The position numbers were made by a program, and so were the translations under genes. A stretch of DNA of 59,798 nt. It comes from an uncultured Pelagibacteraceae bacterium (GTDB lineage Bacteria > Pseudomonadota > Alphaproteobacteria > Pelagibacterales > Pelagibacteraceae). How positions within the stretch are numbered: the first letter of the stretch is position 1; every line of letters begins with the position of its first letter. The notes under the pieces were generated by a model that worked only from the letters and a program-made list of their open reading frames with translations, did not search any database and had not been told where the DNA came from. The stretch lies in NCBI GenBank assembly GCA_905612235.1, contig CAJQRF010000017.1, positions 1 through 59,798 of the forward strand. The letters are read 5' to 3'. Positions 52,511 through 59,798 of the stretch are shown in pieces.

Positions 52511-53023
52511 TCACTTTTTTTTAGTTGTTAAAGGTTTCTTTTTGCCTTGATCATCTTTTAATTTTTTTACTGTTTTTTTTATCTTTTGTTTTCGTTCTAA
52601 TTCAAAATTTTTAGCTTCAAGAATTTGTTTTTCTCTTGCTTTTTCTCCTTTTACTATTTCTTTTGATAATTTTTTTTGAGGTTCCGCTTGAGCGATTAAT
52701 TTTCCATCTTTTGAAAATATTTTTGTTATTCTAATTAAGGTTATTGGTTGTCTATGGCCGTATTTTTTTCTTGAATTTTTTCTTCTTCTTTTTTTGAAAA
52801 CTAAAACAGTTCTATTTCTTGTGTTTTTTAAAATAGTAGCTTCAACTTTGGCACCTTCGATATTGGGATTTCCTATTTCAGTTGTTTTGTTATCATTTAA
52901 AAAAAGTACGTTTTTGAATTCTACAGTTTTACCTTCTTCATCTGTGAGTCTTTCAATTTTAAGTATTTCACTTGCTGAAACCTTATATTGTTTACCACCT
53001 GTTTGTATAATTGCGAAAGACAT
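52511..53023 (-). CDS. rplU: 50S ribosomal protein L21 with C-terminal extension
   Basis: L21 binds 23S rRNA and is encoded with L27 almost everywhere. I start it at the ATG at 53023, giving MSFAIIQTGGKQYKVS, the family N-terminus; the in-frame ATG at 53068 would lie on the far side of the promoter. The 170-residue product has the L21 core up to about residue 105 (KKRRRKNSRKKYGHRQPITLIRI) and then about 65 lysine- and glutamate-rich residues. The E. coli protein has 103 residues. Extended L21 proteins occur in alphaproteobacteria. A consensus promoter lies at 53054-53081. Confidence 0.95.
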   Translation of the reverse strand: MSFAIIQTGGKQYKVSASEILKIERLTDEEGKTVEFKNVLFLNDNKTTEIGNPNIEGAKVEATILKNTRNRTVLVFKKRRRKNSRKKYGHRQPITLIRITKIFSKDGKLIAQAEPQKKLSKEIVKGEKAREKQILEAKNFELERKQKIKKTVKKLKDDQGKKKPLTTKKK

Positions 53024-53053
53024 TGATTTAATTTCATTTTCTAAAACATGGGC

Positions 53054-53081
53054 AATATAGCTCTCCACCTTGTCATGTCAA
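53054..53081 (-). promoter_or_regulatory. Promoter of the rplU-rpmA-obgE operon
   Basis: Reading on the minus strand, TTGACA (53076-53081) and TATATT (53054-53059) are 16 bp apart. This is the best consensus promoter in the window. The start site would be about 53047, giving a leader of about 24 nt before the rplU ATG and excluding the upstream ATG at 53068. Confidence 0.75.
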
Positions 53082-53094
53082 GTTTTAACATTAA

Positions 53095-53856
53095 TCAAAA
53101 CTGGTCTTTTAAATCTCTAACTTTTCTAAAAACTTTAAAATCCTCTTGGTTTTCCATGTTTAGGTTAGTTTGCAGCTCAATTTGATCACATCTAAGGAAG
53201 ATGTTTAGTTTTAGTTCATCTTCTAGGTTGGTTGGTACGGTTGGCAAATTTTTTGATCTTAATTCTTTTACTTTTTTAAAATATTTTTTTAAATTAATAT
53301 TACTAGTGTCATATTTCATACAAAATTTTGCATTTTTGTAAGTATATTCGTGACCGCAATAAATTTTAGTTTCCTTAGGAAGGTTTTTTATTTTTTTTAA
53401 AGATGTTAGCATCTGGCCGTGAGTGCCTTCAAAAATTTTACCGCAACCCAACGAAAACAAAGTATCTCCAGTAAAAGCAACTTTGTCTTTTTCAAAAAAA
53501 AAACATATATGTCCTGATGTGTGTCCAGGAATATGTAAAATTTTTACTTTTAATTTACCAAAATTCCATTTTTCATTATTTTCTAATGTAATATCAATAT
53601 TTGGAATACGGTGTTTATCTCCAATAAAACCAACTACTTTAGCGTTATATAGTTTTTTTAATTCAGAATTTCCACCCACATGATCAAAGTGATGATGTGT
53701 ATTTAAAATATAATTTAATTTTAATTTTTTTCTCTCTAAATAGTTAATAATAGGTTGAGCTTCTGATGGATCAACAACCCCTATTTTTTTTTCATTAGTA
53801 TTTTCCAGCATGTATGCATAATTATCCGTCAGGCATGGAATTGGCGTTATTTTCAT
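53095..53856 (-). CDS. gloB: Hydroxyacylglutathione hydrolase (glyoxalase II)
   Basis: GloB hydrolyses S-lactoylglutathione in methylglyoxal detoxification. The 253-residue metallo-beta-lactamase-fold protein has the zinc motif THHHFDHVGG (about 53-62), GHTSGH (about 114-119), FTGDTLFSLGCGKIFEG (about 132-148) and CGHEYT (about 170), and the C-terminal LRCD segment of glyoxalase II. Length is typical. It is 6 bp downstream of metW, so it probably belongs to the SAM-controlled metX-metW transcript, an unexpected partner. Confidence 0.93.
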   Translation of the reverse strand: MKITPIPCLTDNYAYMLENTNEKKIGVVDPSEAQPIINYLERKKLKLNYILNTHHHFDHVGGNSELKKLYNAKVVGFIGDKHRIPNIDITLENNEKWNFGKLKVKILHIPGHTSGHICFFFEKDKVAFTGDTLFSLGCGKIFEGTHGQMLTSLKKIKNLPKETKIYCGHEYTYKNAKFCMKYDTSNINLKKYFKKVKELRSKNLPTVPTNLEDELKLNIFLRCDQIELQTNLNMENQEDFKVFRKVRDLKDQF

Positions 53857-53862
53857 TTTTAA

Positions 53863-54456
53863 TTATTGTATAAGAAATATTCCTAGCTGTGAATAAATAT
53901 TTTTATATTTTATATTTTTATTTGTAATTTCAGAAATTTTTTCATTTGTTAAACACATAGACTTATCAATTTTTATATTTTGACGATTACAAAAGTCTAC
54001 AAAATCTTGAATTGTACACATATGTAAATTTGGAGTATTATACCATTCGTAAGGTATATTTTTAGTTATTGGCATAGTTCCTTTAAATAATAAATGAAGT
54101 CGTATTTTCCAATATCCAAAATTAGGAATAGAAACAATTGTTTGTTTTCCTATTCTTAGTAATTGATTTAAAACTTCCTCAGGATTAAGAAAAGCTTGAA
54201 GCGTTTGACTCAACACTACATAATCAAATGATTTCTTAGGAAATTGGATTAATTCTTTTTCGGCATCTCCTTCAATTACTGATAAACCTTTTGAAATACA
54301 TTTTTGCACAAGGTCTTTTTTTGGCTCTAATCCTCTGACATCATTTTTTTGATTTTTCTTAAGGTATTCCATAAGAGTGCCATCACCACAACCTACATCT
54401 AGTACTCTTTTATTATTTTCAATAATATTAGAAATGACTTTAAATTCCTTTTTCAT
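53863..54456 (-). CDS. metW: Methionine biosynthesis protein MetW
   Basis: MetW is a class I SAM-methyltransferase-fold protein that pairs with MetX in proteobacteria and is thought to support homoserine acylation; its exact action is unsettled. The 197-residue protein has VLDVGCGDGTLMEYL (about 19-33), the FDYVVLSQTLQAF segment, VSIPNFGYWKIRLHLLFKGTMP and YEWYNTPNLHMCTIQDF, which are diagnostic for MetW. It overlaps metX by 17 bp and is therefore translationally coupled to it. Confidence 0.94.
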   Translation of the reverse strand: MKKEFKVISNIIENNKRVLDVGCGDGTLMEYLKKNQKNDVRGLEPKKDLVQKCISKGLSVIEGDAEKELIQFPKKSFDYVVLSQTLQAFLNPEEVLNQLLRIGKQTIVSIPNFGYWKIRLHLLFKGTMPITKNIPYEWYNTPNLHMCTIQDFVDFCNRQNIKIDKSMCLTNEKISEITNKNIKYKNIYSQLGIFLIQ

Positions 54457-55555
54457 TATTTACCTCGTCATAAGTTGATTTAATAAAATCACTTAAAGTT
54501 TTTAGAAACTTTGGCACATTTAATAAAAATGAGTCATGCCCTTTGTCAGAGTTTATTTCAACAAAACCTACATTTGCACCACAAGCATTCAAAGCTATTA
54601 CTATTTCTTTGTTTTCACTTGTGGGATAAAGCCAGTCAGATGAAAATGAAATTACACAAAACTTAGACTTAGTATTTTTAAAGGCTAAAGATAAGTTGCC
54701 ATTAAACTGTTTTTCTAAATCAAAATAGTCCATTGCTCTCGTGATATATAAGTAACTATTTGCATCAAATCTATCTACAAAATTTTCACCTTGGTAACGT
54801 AAGTAACTCTCTATTTGAAAATCTGCATCAAAACTAAATTTTAAACTTCCTTTATCCTGAAGTTTTCTTCCAAATTTTTCTTGTAGTCCTGCTTTAGACA
54901 GATAAGTAATATGAGCAGCCATTCTTGCTACGGCTAAACCTTTGTCAGGTGTTAAACTTTCATTTTTCCAATTTGGATCTGCCATGATTGCTTGCCTACC
55001 CAATTCATTCAAGGCAATATTTTGAGCTGAATGACTTGCACTACAAGCTATTGGTATTGCGGAATGAGCCATATTTGGAAATAAAGATACAAATTGTAAT
55101 ACCTGCATCCCACCCATTGATCCACCCACCACAGCTAATAATTTTTTAATACCTAAGTGATCTAATAAAAATTTTTGCGAACTAACAATATCTTTTATTG
55201 TTATTATAGGGAAAGTAGTACGAAATATTTTATCTGTTTCAGGATTAATTTCTTTTGGTCCAAAGCTGCCCATACAACCTCCCAAAACATTTGCACATAT
55301 TACAAAGTATTTGTTTGTATCAATCGCTTTTCCTGGACCAACAGCAAATGCCCACCAACCTTCTCTTTTAGTAATTGGATTTATATTTGTTACAAATTGA
55401 TCGCCTGTTAAAGCATGAAATACTAGGATCGCATTACTTTTTTTTTCATTTAAAGTTCCATAAGTTTCGTAAGCCAATGGAAAACCTTTAATTATTTTAC
55501 CACAATCAAGAGCTAGTGACTGGTTGATAATAAATTTTTTTATATCAGTATTCAT
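54440..55555 (-). CDS. metX: Homoserine O-acyltransferase MetX
   Basis: MetX acylates homoserine (acetyl or succinyl donor; not distinguishable here) for methionine synthesis. The alpha/beta-hydrolase has LAYETYGTLNE, HALTGDQF, the nucleophile Ser146 in VVGGSMGGMQ and the C-terminal NSDKGHDSFLL carrying the catalytic His. I use the ATG at 55555 (371 residues); the in-frame TTG at 55564 lies in the terminator T-run. No SD is present. A SAM-II riboswitch and terminator occupy the leader, so high SAM should switch it off. Confidence 0.95.
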   Translation of the reverse strand: MNTDIKKFIINQSLALDCGKIIKGFPLAYETYGTLNEKKSNAILVFHALTGDQFVTNINPITKREGWWAFAVGPGKAIDTNKYFVICANVLGGCMGSFGPKEINPETDKIFRTTFPIITIKDIVSSQKFLLDHLGIKKLLAVVGGSMGGMQVLQFVSLFPNMAHSAIPIACSASHSAQNIALNELGRQAIMADPNWKNESLTPDKGLAVARMAAHITYLSKAGLQEKFGRKLQDKGSLKFSFDADFQIESYLRYQGENFVDRFDANSYLYITRAMDYFDLEKQFNGNLSLAFKNTKSKFCVISFSSDWLYPTSENKEIVIALNACGANVGFVEINSDKGHDSFLLNVPKFLKTLSDFIKSTYDEVNNEKGI

Positions 55556-55562
55556 ATCTAAC

Positions 55563-55587
55563 AAAAAAAAACCCAGCTAAGCTGGGC
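55563..55587 (-). terminator. Intrinsic terminator in the metX leader
   Basis: On the minus strand CCCAGC-TTA-GCTGGG (55572-55586) is followed by nine T residues (55563-55571). It lies just after the SAM-II aptamer and seven bases before the metX ATG, the arrangement of a transcription-attenuation riboswitch. Confidence 0.85.
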
Positions 55588-55591
55588 AAAA

Positions 55592-55645
55592 ACCTTTTTT
55601 AGCTGTTTTTTTTTAAGCGCTCGCAATTAAGTTAAATCAGCGCTG
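55592..55645 (-). promoter_or_regulatory. SAM-II riboswitch (metA motif) controlling metX
   Basis: On the minus strand the leader contains the blocks GCGCTGATTTAAC, ATTGC, AGCGC and AGCTAAAAAAGG in the right order. These are the conserved parts of the SAM-II pseudoknot, including the P1 stem (CAGCGCT pairing with AGCGCT at 55614-55619). SAM-II elements precede metX or metA in alphaproteobacteria, and a marine metagenome metX copy was used for the crystal structure. A TTGACA/TACAAA promoter (55651-55679) would start the RNA at about 55644, right at the aptamer. Confidence 0.92.
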
Positions 55646-55650
55646 TTTTC

Positions 55651-55679
55651 TTTGTACTAAAAAGTAGATCTTTTGTCAA
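55651..55679 (-). promoter_or_regulatory. Predicted promoter of the metX transcript
   Basis: Reading on the minus strand, TTGACA (55674-55679) and TACAAA (55651-55656) are separated by 17 bp. The expected start is about 55644, which coincides with the first base of the SAM-II aptamer. Confidence 0.7.
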
Positions 55680-55715
55680 TTTTGCTTGTATTTATTTTGC
55701 CACAAAGCTTTGTAT

Positions 55716-55735
55716 ATAGTATTTACCAATACTAT
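55716..55735. repeat. Inverted repeat upstream of hisC
   Basis: ATAGTATT (55716-55723) and AATACTAT (55728-55735) are perfect arms around TACC, 19 bp before the hisC ATG in the metX/hisC divergent spacer. It may be an operator or a 5' hairpin. Confidence 0.45.
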
Positions 55736-55754
55736 TTATATATTAATAAAAACT

Positions 55755-56834
55755 ATGATTTTACCAAAACTAAAAAATATAACTGTGGAGAGATATGTTG
55801 AAGGTTTATCAAAATTTAAAAAAATTGAAAATCCAATAAAATTATCTGCTAATGAGTCTGCTTTAGGAGCAAGTCCAAAAGCTATAAATTCATTCGAGAA
55901 ACAAAAAGATAAAATTTTTAACTATCCAGAGTCTAATTCTAACTTATTAAGAGATTCAATATCTAAAAAATTTAATATAGATCCAGATAAAATTATTTGC
56001 GGCTCAGGATCAGACCAAATATTTGATTTTATTTGTAAAATATTTTTAGAAAGAGGTGATGAAGTGATTGTAACAGAGTTTGGATTTATTATGCATAGAA
56101 TTTATGCCTCTCTTCATGGAGCCAAGGTTTTATTAGCTAAGGAAAAAAATTTCAAAGCATCTGTTGATGAAATATTAAAAAACGTTACTGATAAAACAAA
56201 AATTGTATTTATAGCAAATCCGAATAATCCTACAGGCACTTACTTGTCAAAGGATGAAATGTTTAATCTAAGGAAAAAATTAAGAAGCAATATACTTTTA
56301 GTTGTTGATGATGCATATTTTGAATTTATAGATAAAGATGATTTCAGCTCTGGTTTAGATATTTTTAAAGATAAAGCAAATGTATTAATTACAAGAACAT
56401 TTTCTAAAATTTATGGACTTGCTGGTTTGAGACTAGGATGGGGATATTCATCTAAACAAATTATAGATGCAATGTATAAAATTAAACCTCCTTTCAATGT
56501 CAATAGAGCGGCTCTTGCTGCGGGCGCTGAAGCTATTAAAGATAATGAATGGACAAAAAGAGCAATTGACCATAATAAACTATGGTCTGAAAAAATATTT
56601 ACTATTTTAGAAGAAAATAAAATTGTATCAAATAAACCTACAGCAAATTTTTTTTTGATGAATTTTGATAAAACAAAAATTAATTCAGATGAAGTTTTTG
56701 AAAAATTAGCAAAAGAACGTTTAATTTTGAGAAAAATGGAACAATACAAAATACCTAACTCATTAAGATTAACTATTGGAACTGGAGAAGCGAATCAACA
56801 TTTTATAAAATCTATTCAAGAAATTTGTAAATAA
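55755..56834 (+). CDS. hisC: Histidinol-phosphate/aromatic aminotransferase
   Basis: This fold-I PLP aminotransferase acts on histidinol phosphate and, in this context, probably on aromatic keto acids or prephenate. Starting at the ATG at 55755 gives 359 residues; an in-frame ATG at 55686 adds residues with no family match. Motifs are LSANESALGASP (substrate arm), GSGSDQIFDF, ANPNNPTGT (about 155-163), DDAYFEF, and the PLP lysine in TRTFSKIYGLAGLRLGW (Lys218). Together with tyrC and opposite metX-metW it forms a known alphaproteobacterial arrangement, which suggests use in tyrosine and phenylalanine synthesis. Whether it is also the only HisC is not known. Confidence 0.88.
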   Translation: MILPKLKNITVERYVEGLSKFKKIENPIKLSANESALGASPKAINSFEKQKDKIFNYPESNSNLLRDSISKKFNIDPDKIICGSGSDQIFDFICKIFLERGDEVIVTEFGFIMHRIYASLHGAKVLLAKEKNFKASVDEILKNVTDKTKIVFIANPNNPTGTYLSKDEMFNLRKKLRSNILLVVDDAYFEFIDKDDFSSGLDIFKDKANVLITRTFSKIYGLAGLRLGWGYSSKQIIDAMYKIKPPFNVNRAALAAGAEAIKDNEWTKRAIDHNKLWSEKIFTILEENKIVSNKPTANFFLMNFDKTKINSDEVFEKLAKERLILRKMEQYKIPNSLRLTIGTGEANQHFIKSIQEICK

Positions 56835-57733
56835 TGTTCAAAAAAGTATGTATAATTGGGTGTGGTTTAATTGGATCTTCATTAGCAAGAGCAATTAAAA
56901 AAAATAGATTAGCGGATAAAATAGTTTCTTCCAATAGGTCCGAAAAATTAAATAAAAAAGTAATAGAATTAAAAATAGTAGACGAATCAGATTCAGATAC
57001 AAAAAAAATAGCGAAAATGTCAGATTTAGTTGTGATAGCTACTCCTCTTAGCAGTTATGAAGATGTAATTTTAAAAATTAAAGATTCTTTAAAAAGTGGA
57101 GCAATACTTACTGATGTTGGGTCAGTCAAAGAAAATGTAATTAATTTAGTGGAAAAAAATATACCAAAAAATGTTTCTTGGATTCCATCTCACCCGATAG
57201 CTGGAACAGAAGAAAGTGGTCCAGAATCAGGATTTTCTGAATTATTTAAAAATAGATGGTGTATTTTAACCCCAAGTAAAAAAGCTAAAGAAAAAGATAT
57301 TAAATTACTTAAAACTTTTTGGGAAAAACTAGGAAGTAAGGTGGATATTATGAAAGCAAAACAACATGATTATATTTTATCCGTTACAAGTCATCTTCCA
57401 CATTTAATAGCATATAACATTGTAAAAACATCACTTGATATTCAAGACAAAAAAAAATCTTCTATTGTCAAATATAGTGCAGGTGGATTAAGAGATTTCA
57501 CAAGAATTGCAGCATCAAATCCAATTATGTGGAGAGATATTTTTATACAAAATAAAAAAAATACTTCAGAATTAATTGATAAATTTATTAAAAGTTTAGA
57601 AGATCTTAAAAAAGCTATTGAAAGTGAAGATGGAAAAAAATTGGAAAAAATTTTTATTAATACAAAAAAAATTAGGAAAGATATTATTGAGGCTGGCCAA
57701 GATGTTAAAAAACCCGATTTTGGAAGAAAGTAA
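56834..57733 (+). CDS. tyrC: Prephenate/arogenate (cyclohexadienyl) dehydrogenase
   Basis: This enzyme oxidatively decarboxylates prephenate or arogenate toward tyrosine. The 299-residue protein has the NAD-binding start CIIGCGLIGSSLARAI (about 6-21), VVIATPLSSYEDVI, TDVGSVKENV, the SHPIAGTEESGPESG motif (about 118-132) with the catalytic His, and SVTSHLPHLIAYNIV. The first base of its ATG is shared with the hisC stop. It ends 3 bp from the convergent plsC. Substrate preference cannot be read off the sequence. Confidence 0.92.
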   Translation: MFKKVCIIGCGLIGSSLARAIKKNRLADKIVSSNRSEKLNKKVIELKIVDESDSDTKKIAKMSDLVVIATPLSSYEDVILKIKDSLKSGAILTDVGSVKENVINLVEKNIPKNVSWIPSHPIAGTEESGPESGFSELFKNRWCILTPSKKAKEKDIKLLKTFWEKLGSKVDIMKAKQHDYILSVTSHLPHLIAYNIVKTSLDIQDKKKSSIVKYSAGGLRDFTRIAASNPIMWRDIFIQNKKNTSELIDKFIKSLEDLKKAIESEDGKKLEKIFINTKKIRKDIIEAGQDVKKPDFGRK

Positions 57734-57736
57734 TAG

Positions 57737-58444
57737 TTAAGAAATTTTATTTATTTCTTCATAGATTTTACTTTCTAAATTTGCAGTAAATTCATTCCTA
57801 CTAAGGCCCGGTTTAATTGGTTCAAGTAAAGATATTGTTATTTGTCCAGGATATTTTGTTATTCCTTTTTTTGGCCATACGTTTCCAGAATTTAATGCAA
57901 TTGGAACACATGAAATATTTAATGCTTCATATATTCTTCCAACACCTTTTTTAAAAGGGACCTTTTCATCAGTTTTTACTCTTGTTCCTTGGGGAAATAT
58001 TAAAAGGGGCCTGTTATTATTTTTAATAGTAGCAGCAACTTTATCAAAAAAACTAAGGTTATCTTTTGTGGTTGTGTCTCTTACTATCTCTATAGATTTT
58101 ATTTTTTTTAAATAAAGTCCAAATAATGGAATTTTTAGAAGTTCTTTTTTTAAAATAAAAACTGGGTAATCAAGTACAGCTTGCAAAGCAAAAGTTTCAA
58201 ACATTGATTGATGAGCGGAAGCCACAAAGTATTTTTCTTCTTTAGGAATATTATGTATTCCCTTAATTTTAACTTCGGTATTTAAAAAAAATCTTACAAT
58301 AAAAATTACATAATGACCTAAAAATTTACCAAATAGCAAAGTAAACTTAGTAGGCAAAAGTAGAGCAGGTAAAGCAATTAAGAATACAATAATTATTCCT
58401 GTATATAAAAAAAAGTTAAATAAAAGTGATCTTAAAAGTATCAT
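57737..58444 (-). CDS. plsC: 1-acyl-sn-glycerol-3-phosphate acyltransferase
   Basis: PlsC makes phosphatidic acid in the inner membrane. The 235-residue protein has an N-terminal hydrophobic region (about 5-55), the catalytic HQSMFE (HX4E in place of the more common HX4D, about 77-82), ILKKELLKIPLFG, and FPQGTRVKTDE (about 150-160), the EGTR-type phosphate-binding motif. It lies 17 bp downstream of lysA and convergent with tyrC. The E variant of the HX4D box is also known from other bacterial homologues. Confidence 0.9.
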   Translation of the reverse strand: MILLRSLLFNFFLYTGIIIVFLIALPALLLPTKFTLLFGKFLGHYVIFIVRFFLNTEVKIKGIHNIPKEEKYFVASAHQSMFETFALQAVLDYPVFILKKELLKIPLFGLYLKKIKSIEIVRDTTTKDNLSFFDKVAATIKNNNRPLLIFPQGTRVKTDEKVPFKKGVGRIYEALNISCVPIALNSGNVWPKKGITKYPGQITISLLEPIKPGLSRNEFTANLESKIYEEINKIS

Positions 58445-58461
58445 ATAAATTAAATATTAAA

Positions 58462-59691
58462 TTAATTATTAATTAAATTTTCTAAACTTTGTCTTTTTTT
58501 AATTAATTTATGGCTTGAGCCATTTACCAAAATCTCAGCAACTATTGGTCGAGTATTATAATTTGATGTTAAAGACATGCCGTATGCTCCCACATTAGTT
58601 ATAGCGACATAGTCTCCCTCCCTCACTTTTGAGAAATTTTTTTGACTTAAAAATTTATCTGAGCTTTCACAAATTGGACCAACAAATTCTATGTTTCCAA
58701 TAATACTTTTGTTACTTTTTTTTAAGGGTATAATTTTGTGATGAGCGTTATATAAAGCTGGTCTCATTAAATCATTCATGCCCGCATCTAAAATGATATA
58801 ATTTTTGTTATTACTTTTTTTAATATAAATAATTTTTGAAACTAAAATAGAAGTGTTTGCAGCGATAAATCTCCCTGGTTCAAATATTATTTTAGCTTTT
58901 TTATCCTCTATAAATTTTTTTACAAATTTTCCATACTGGCTTAAATTTAGTTTTTTTTCTTTATTTGAATAAGAAATACCCATCCCTCCACCAAGATCAA
59001 TAAATTTAAAATTTATTTTAGTTTTGCTAATTACTTTATTTATAATAGTCAAAACTTTTTTAAATGGTTTAGTGCTAGTAATTTGGCTTCCTATATGAAC
59101 GCTAAGTCCCTCTAATTTTAAATTTTTCATTTTACTTATTTTTTTACAAAGGATAATAAAGTCATTTTGACTTAAGCCGAATTTATCTTCTTTGCCGCCT
59201 GTAGATATTTTTTTATTAGTTTTTCCAGTAACATCAGGGTTTAGTCTTATACCAACGGAAGTTATTTTAGATCTTTTCCCTGAAACTTTATTAATAAGAA
59301 TTGCCTCATTCTCTGATTCCATATTTATAAGCAGAACTCTTTTTTTAATTGCGAGTTCAATTTCTTCAGTAGTTTTTCCAACACCAGAAAAAACTATTTT
59401 GTTGGGGTTTATACCTGCTCTTAGTGCTTTTAGTAGTTCACCTGCTGACACAACATCAGCACCTGACCCCATTTTCTTTAACTCTTTAAGAAGGCTCAGA
59501 TTAGAATTAGATTTTACTGAAAAACACACCAAAGGTTTGGTGCCTTTAAAAGCAGAGCTAAAATTATAAAAATTACTTTTTAACTGTGAAAGGGAATAAC
59601 AATAAAAAGGGGTTTTATATTTTTTAGCAAGAGATAGTGCTGAAATATTTTCAACACAAAGGTTGTTTTTCCTAAGTTTGATATAATCCAT
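58462..59691 (-). CDS. lysA: Diaminopimelate decarboxylase
   Basis: LysA makes lysine from meso-diaminopimelate, using PLP. The 409-residue protein has the PLP lysine in CFSVKSNSNL (Lys60), GSGADVVSAGEL, HIGSQIT, DLGGGMGISY, EPGRFIAANTSI, and the C-terminal GPICESSDKF ... VGAYGMSL pair that binds substrate and PLP. Length is standard (about 410-420). A small lipoprotein gene precedes it by one base, a common alphaproteobacterial pair. It is related in fold to the ornithine decarboxylase at 28130-29308 but carries the LysA-specific CESSD and GAYG motifs. Confidence 0.95.
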   Translation of the reverse strand: MDYIKLRKNNLCVENISALSLAKKYKTPFYCYSLSQLKSNFYNFSSAFKGTKPLVCFSVKSNSNLSLLKELKKMGSGADVVSAGELLKALRAGINPNKIVFSGVGKTTEEIELAIKKRVLLINMESENEAILINKVSGKRSKITSVGIRLNPDVTGKTNKKISTGGKEDKFGLSQNDFIILCKKISKMKNLKLEGLSVHIGSQITSTKPFKKVLTIINKVISKTKINFKFIDLGGGMGISYSNKEKKLNLSQYGKFVKKFIEDKKAKIIFEPGRFIAANTSILVSKIIYIKKSNNKNYIILDAGMNDLMRPALYNAHHKIIPLKKSNKSIIGNIEFVGPICESSDKFLSQKNFSKVREGDYVAITNVGAYGMSLTSNYNTRPIVAEILVNGSSHKLIKKRQSLENLINN

Positions 59692-59692
59692 T

Positions 59693-59798
59693 TTAAACTA
59701 AGTTTATTATTCTATTATAGTTATTCTGAGATTTGTACTCAGGATCACTTTTTATTCCACATGAAAAACAAAATAAGCACATTACAATAACTAAAATT
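59693..59798 (-). CDS. Small lipoprotein, LptM-like (5' truncated by the window edge)
   Basis: On the minus strand the last 106 bases are open to a TAA at 59693-59695, one base before the lysA ATG. The reading is a hydrophobic run (LVIVMCLFCFS) followed by a lipobox cysteine in SCGIKSDPEY and a 20-residue Asn- and Ile-rich tail. Small lipoproteins with CGxKGP-like sequences, called LptM or YifL, stand next to lysA or dapF in proteobacteria and help mature the LPS transport complex. The KGP part is KSD here, so the match is weak. The start codon is outside the window. Confidence 0.6.
   Translation of the reverse strand, partial: ILVIVMCLFCFSCGIKSDPEYKSQNNYNRIINLV

Noticed and set aside
53023-53068. 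ATG at 53068 as the rplU start
   Set aside because: The promoter's start site is predicted at about 53047, downstream of this ATG, and the L21 family begins at the residues coded from 53023.

Overview
The window is core chromosome of an AT-rich, very compact alphaproteobacterium, most probably a SAR11 (Pelagibacterales) cell. This call rests on the low GC of genes and spacers alike, spacers usually under 100 bp, overlapping stops and starts, alphaproteobacterial gene neighbourhoods (chvI-chvG-ahcY, metX-metW facing hisC-tyrC, F1 ATPase genes without the F0 genes), alphaproteobacterial regulators (Irr, RegB/RegA, ChvG/ChvI) and a SAM-II riboswitch. No rRNA, tRNA, IS element, prophage, CRISPR or defence gene was recognised, no gene is obviously broken, and no stretch above 300 bp lacks a gene.

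Layout. 1-8035 (+): 3' end of lnt, metK, an intrinsic terminator, then nusA-infB-rbfA-rpsO-pnp. 8028-10538 (-): fabA-fabB-fabI. 10636-13562 (+): irr, rubrerythrin, an Fe-S/CCG protein and a DUF3501 protein, with Irr-type operators before irr and the rubrerythrin gene. 13555-18708 (-): ubiE-ubiB-coaBC-dut-thiF/moeB-like gene-SH3 protein. 18758-26200 (+): mutM, rpsT, dnaA, dnaN, gyrB, regB, with no recF. 26193-29308 (-): ornithine decarboxylase, deoxyhypusine-synthase-like enzyme and agmatinase-like ureohydrolase, lying between regB and regA (29468-30037, +). 30030-31555 (-): ABC ATPase and bioY. 31613-46315 (+): polA, chvI-chvG, ahcY, tsaE, amgK-like kinase, priA and atpHAGDC. 46298-55555 (-): rplU-rpmA-obgE-proB-proA-nadD-rsfS-ctpA-rppH, and metX-metW-gloB behind a SAM-II riboswitch with a terminator. 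55755-57733 (+): hisC-tyrC. 57737-59798 (-): a partial small lipoprotein gene, lysA and plsC.

How the genes fit together. Methyl-group metabolism appears three times: metK makes SAM, ahcY clears S-adenosylhomocysteine, and SAM-controlled metX/metW feed methionine synthesis. Iron and peroxide handling is grouped as irr plus a rubrerythrin that lacks its usual rubredoxin domain and is followed by an Fe-S protein. Redox (RegBA) and envelope (ChvGI) two-component systems lie within 12 kb of each other. Information processing (NusA, IF2, PNPase, DnaA, DnaN, GyrB, PolA, PriA) and energy (F1 ATPase) fill most of the rest.

The most interesting signals are regulatory and organisational: the SAM-II/terminator leader, the shared Irr boxes, the terminator just before nusA, the rubredoxin-free rubrerythrin operon, the polyamine cluster inside the regB/regA pair, and four convergent gene pairs that each overlap by exactly 8 bp. 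No clearly new multi-gene system was found. All family assignments come from reading motifs and from memory of families; no database search was run.
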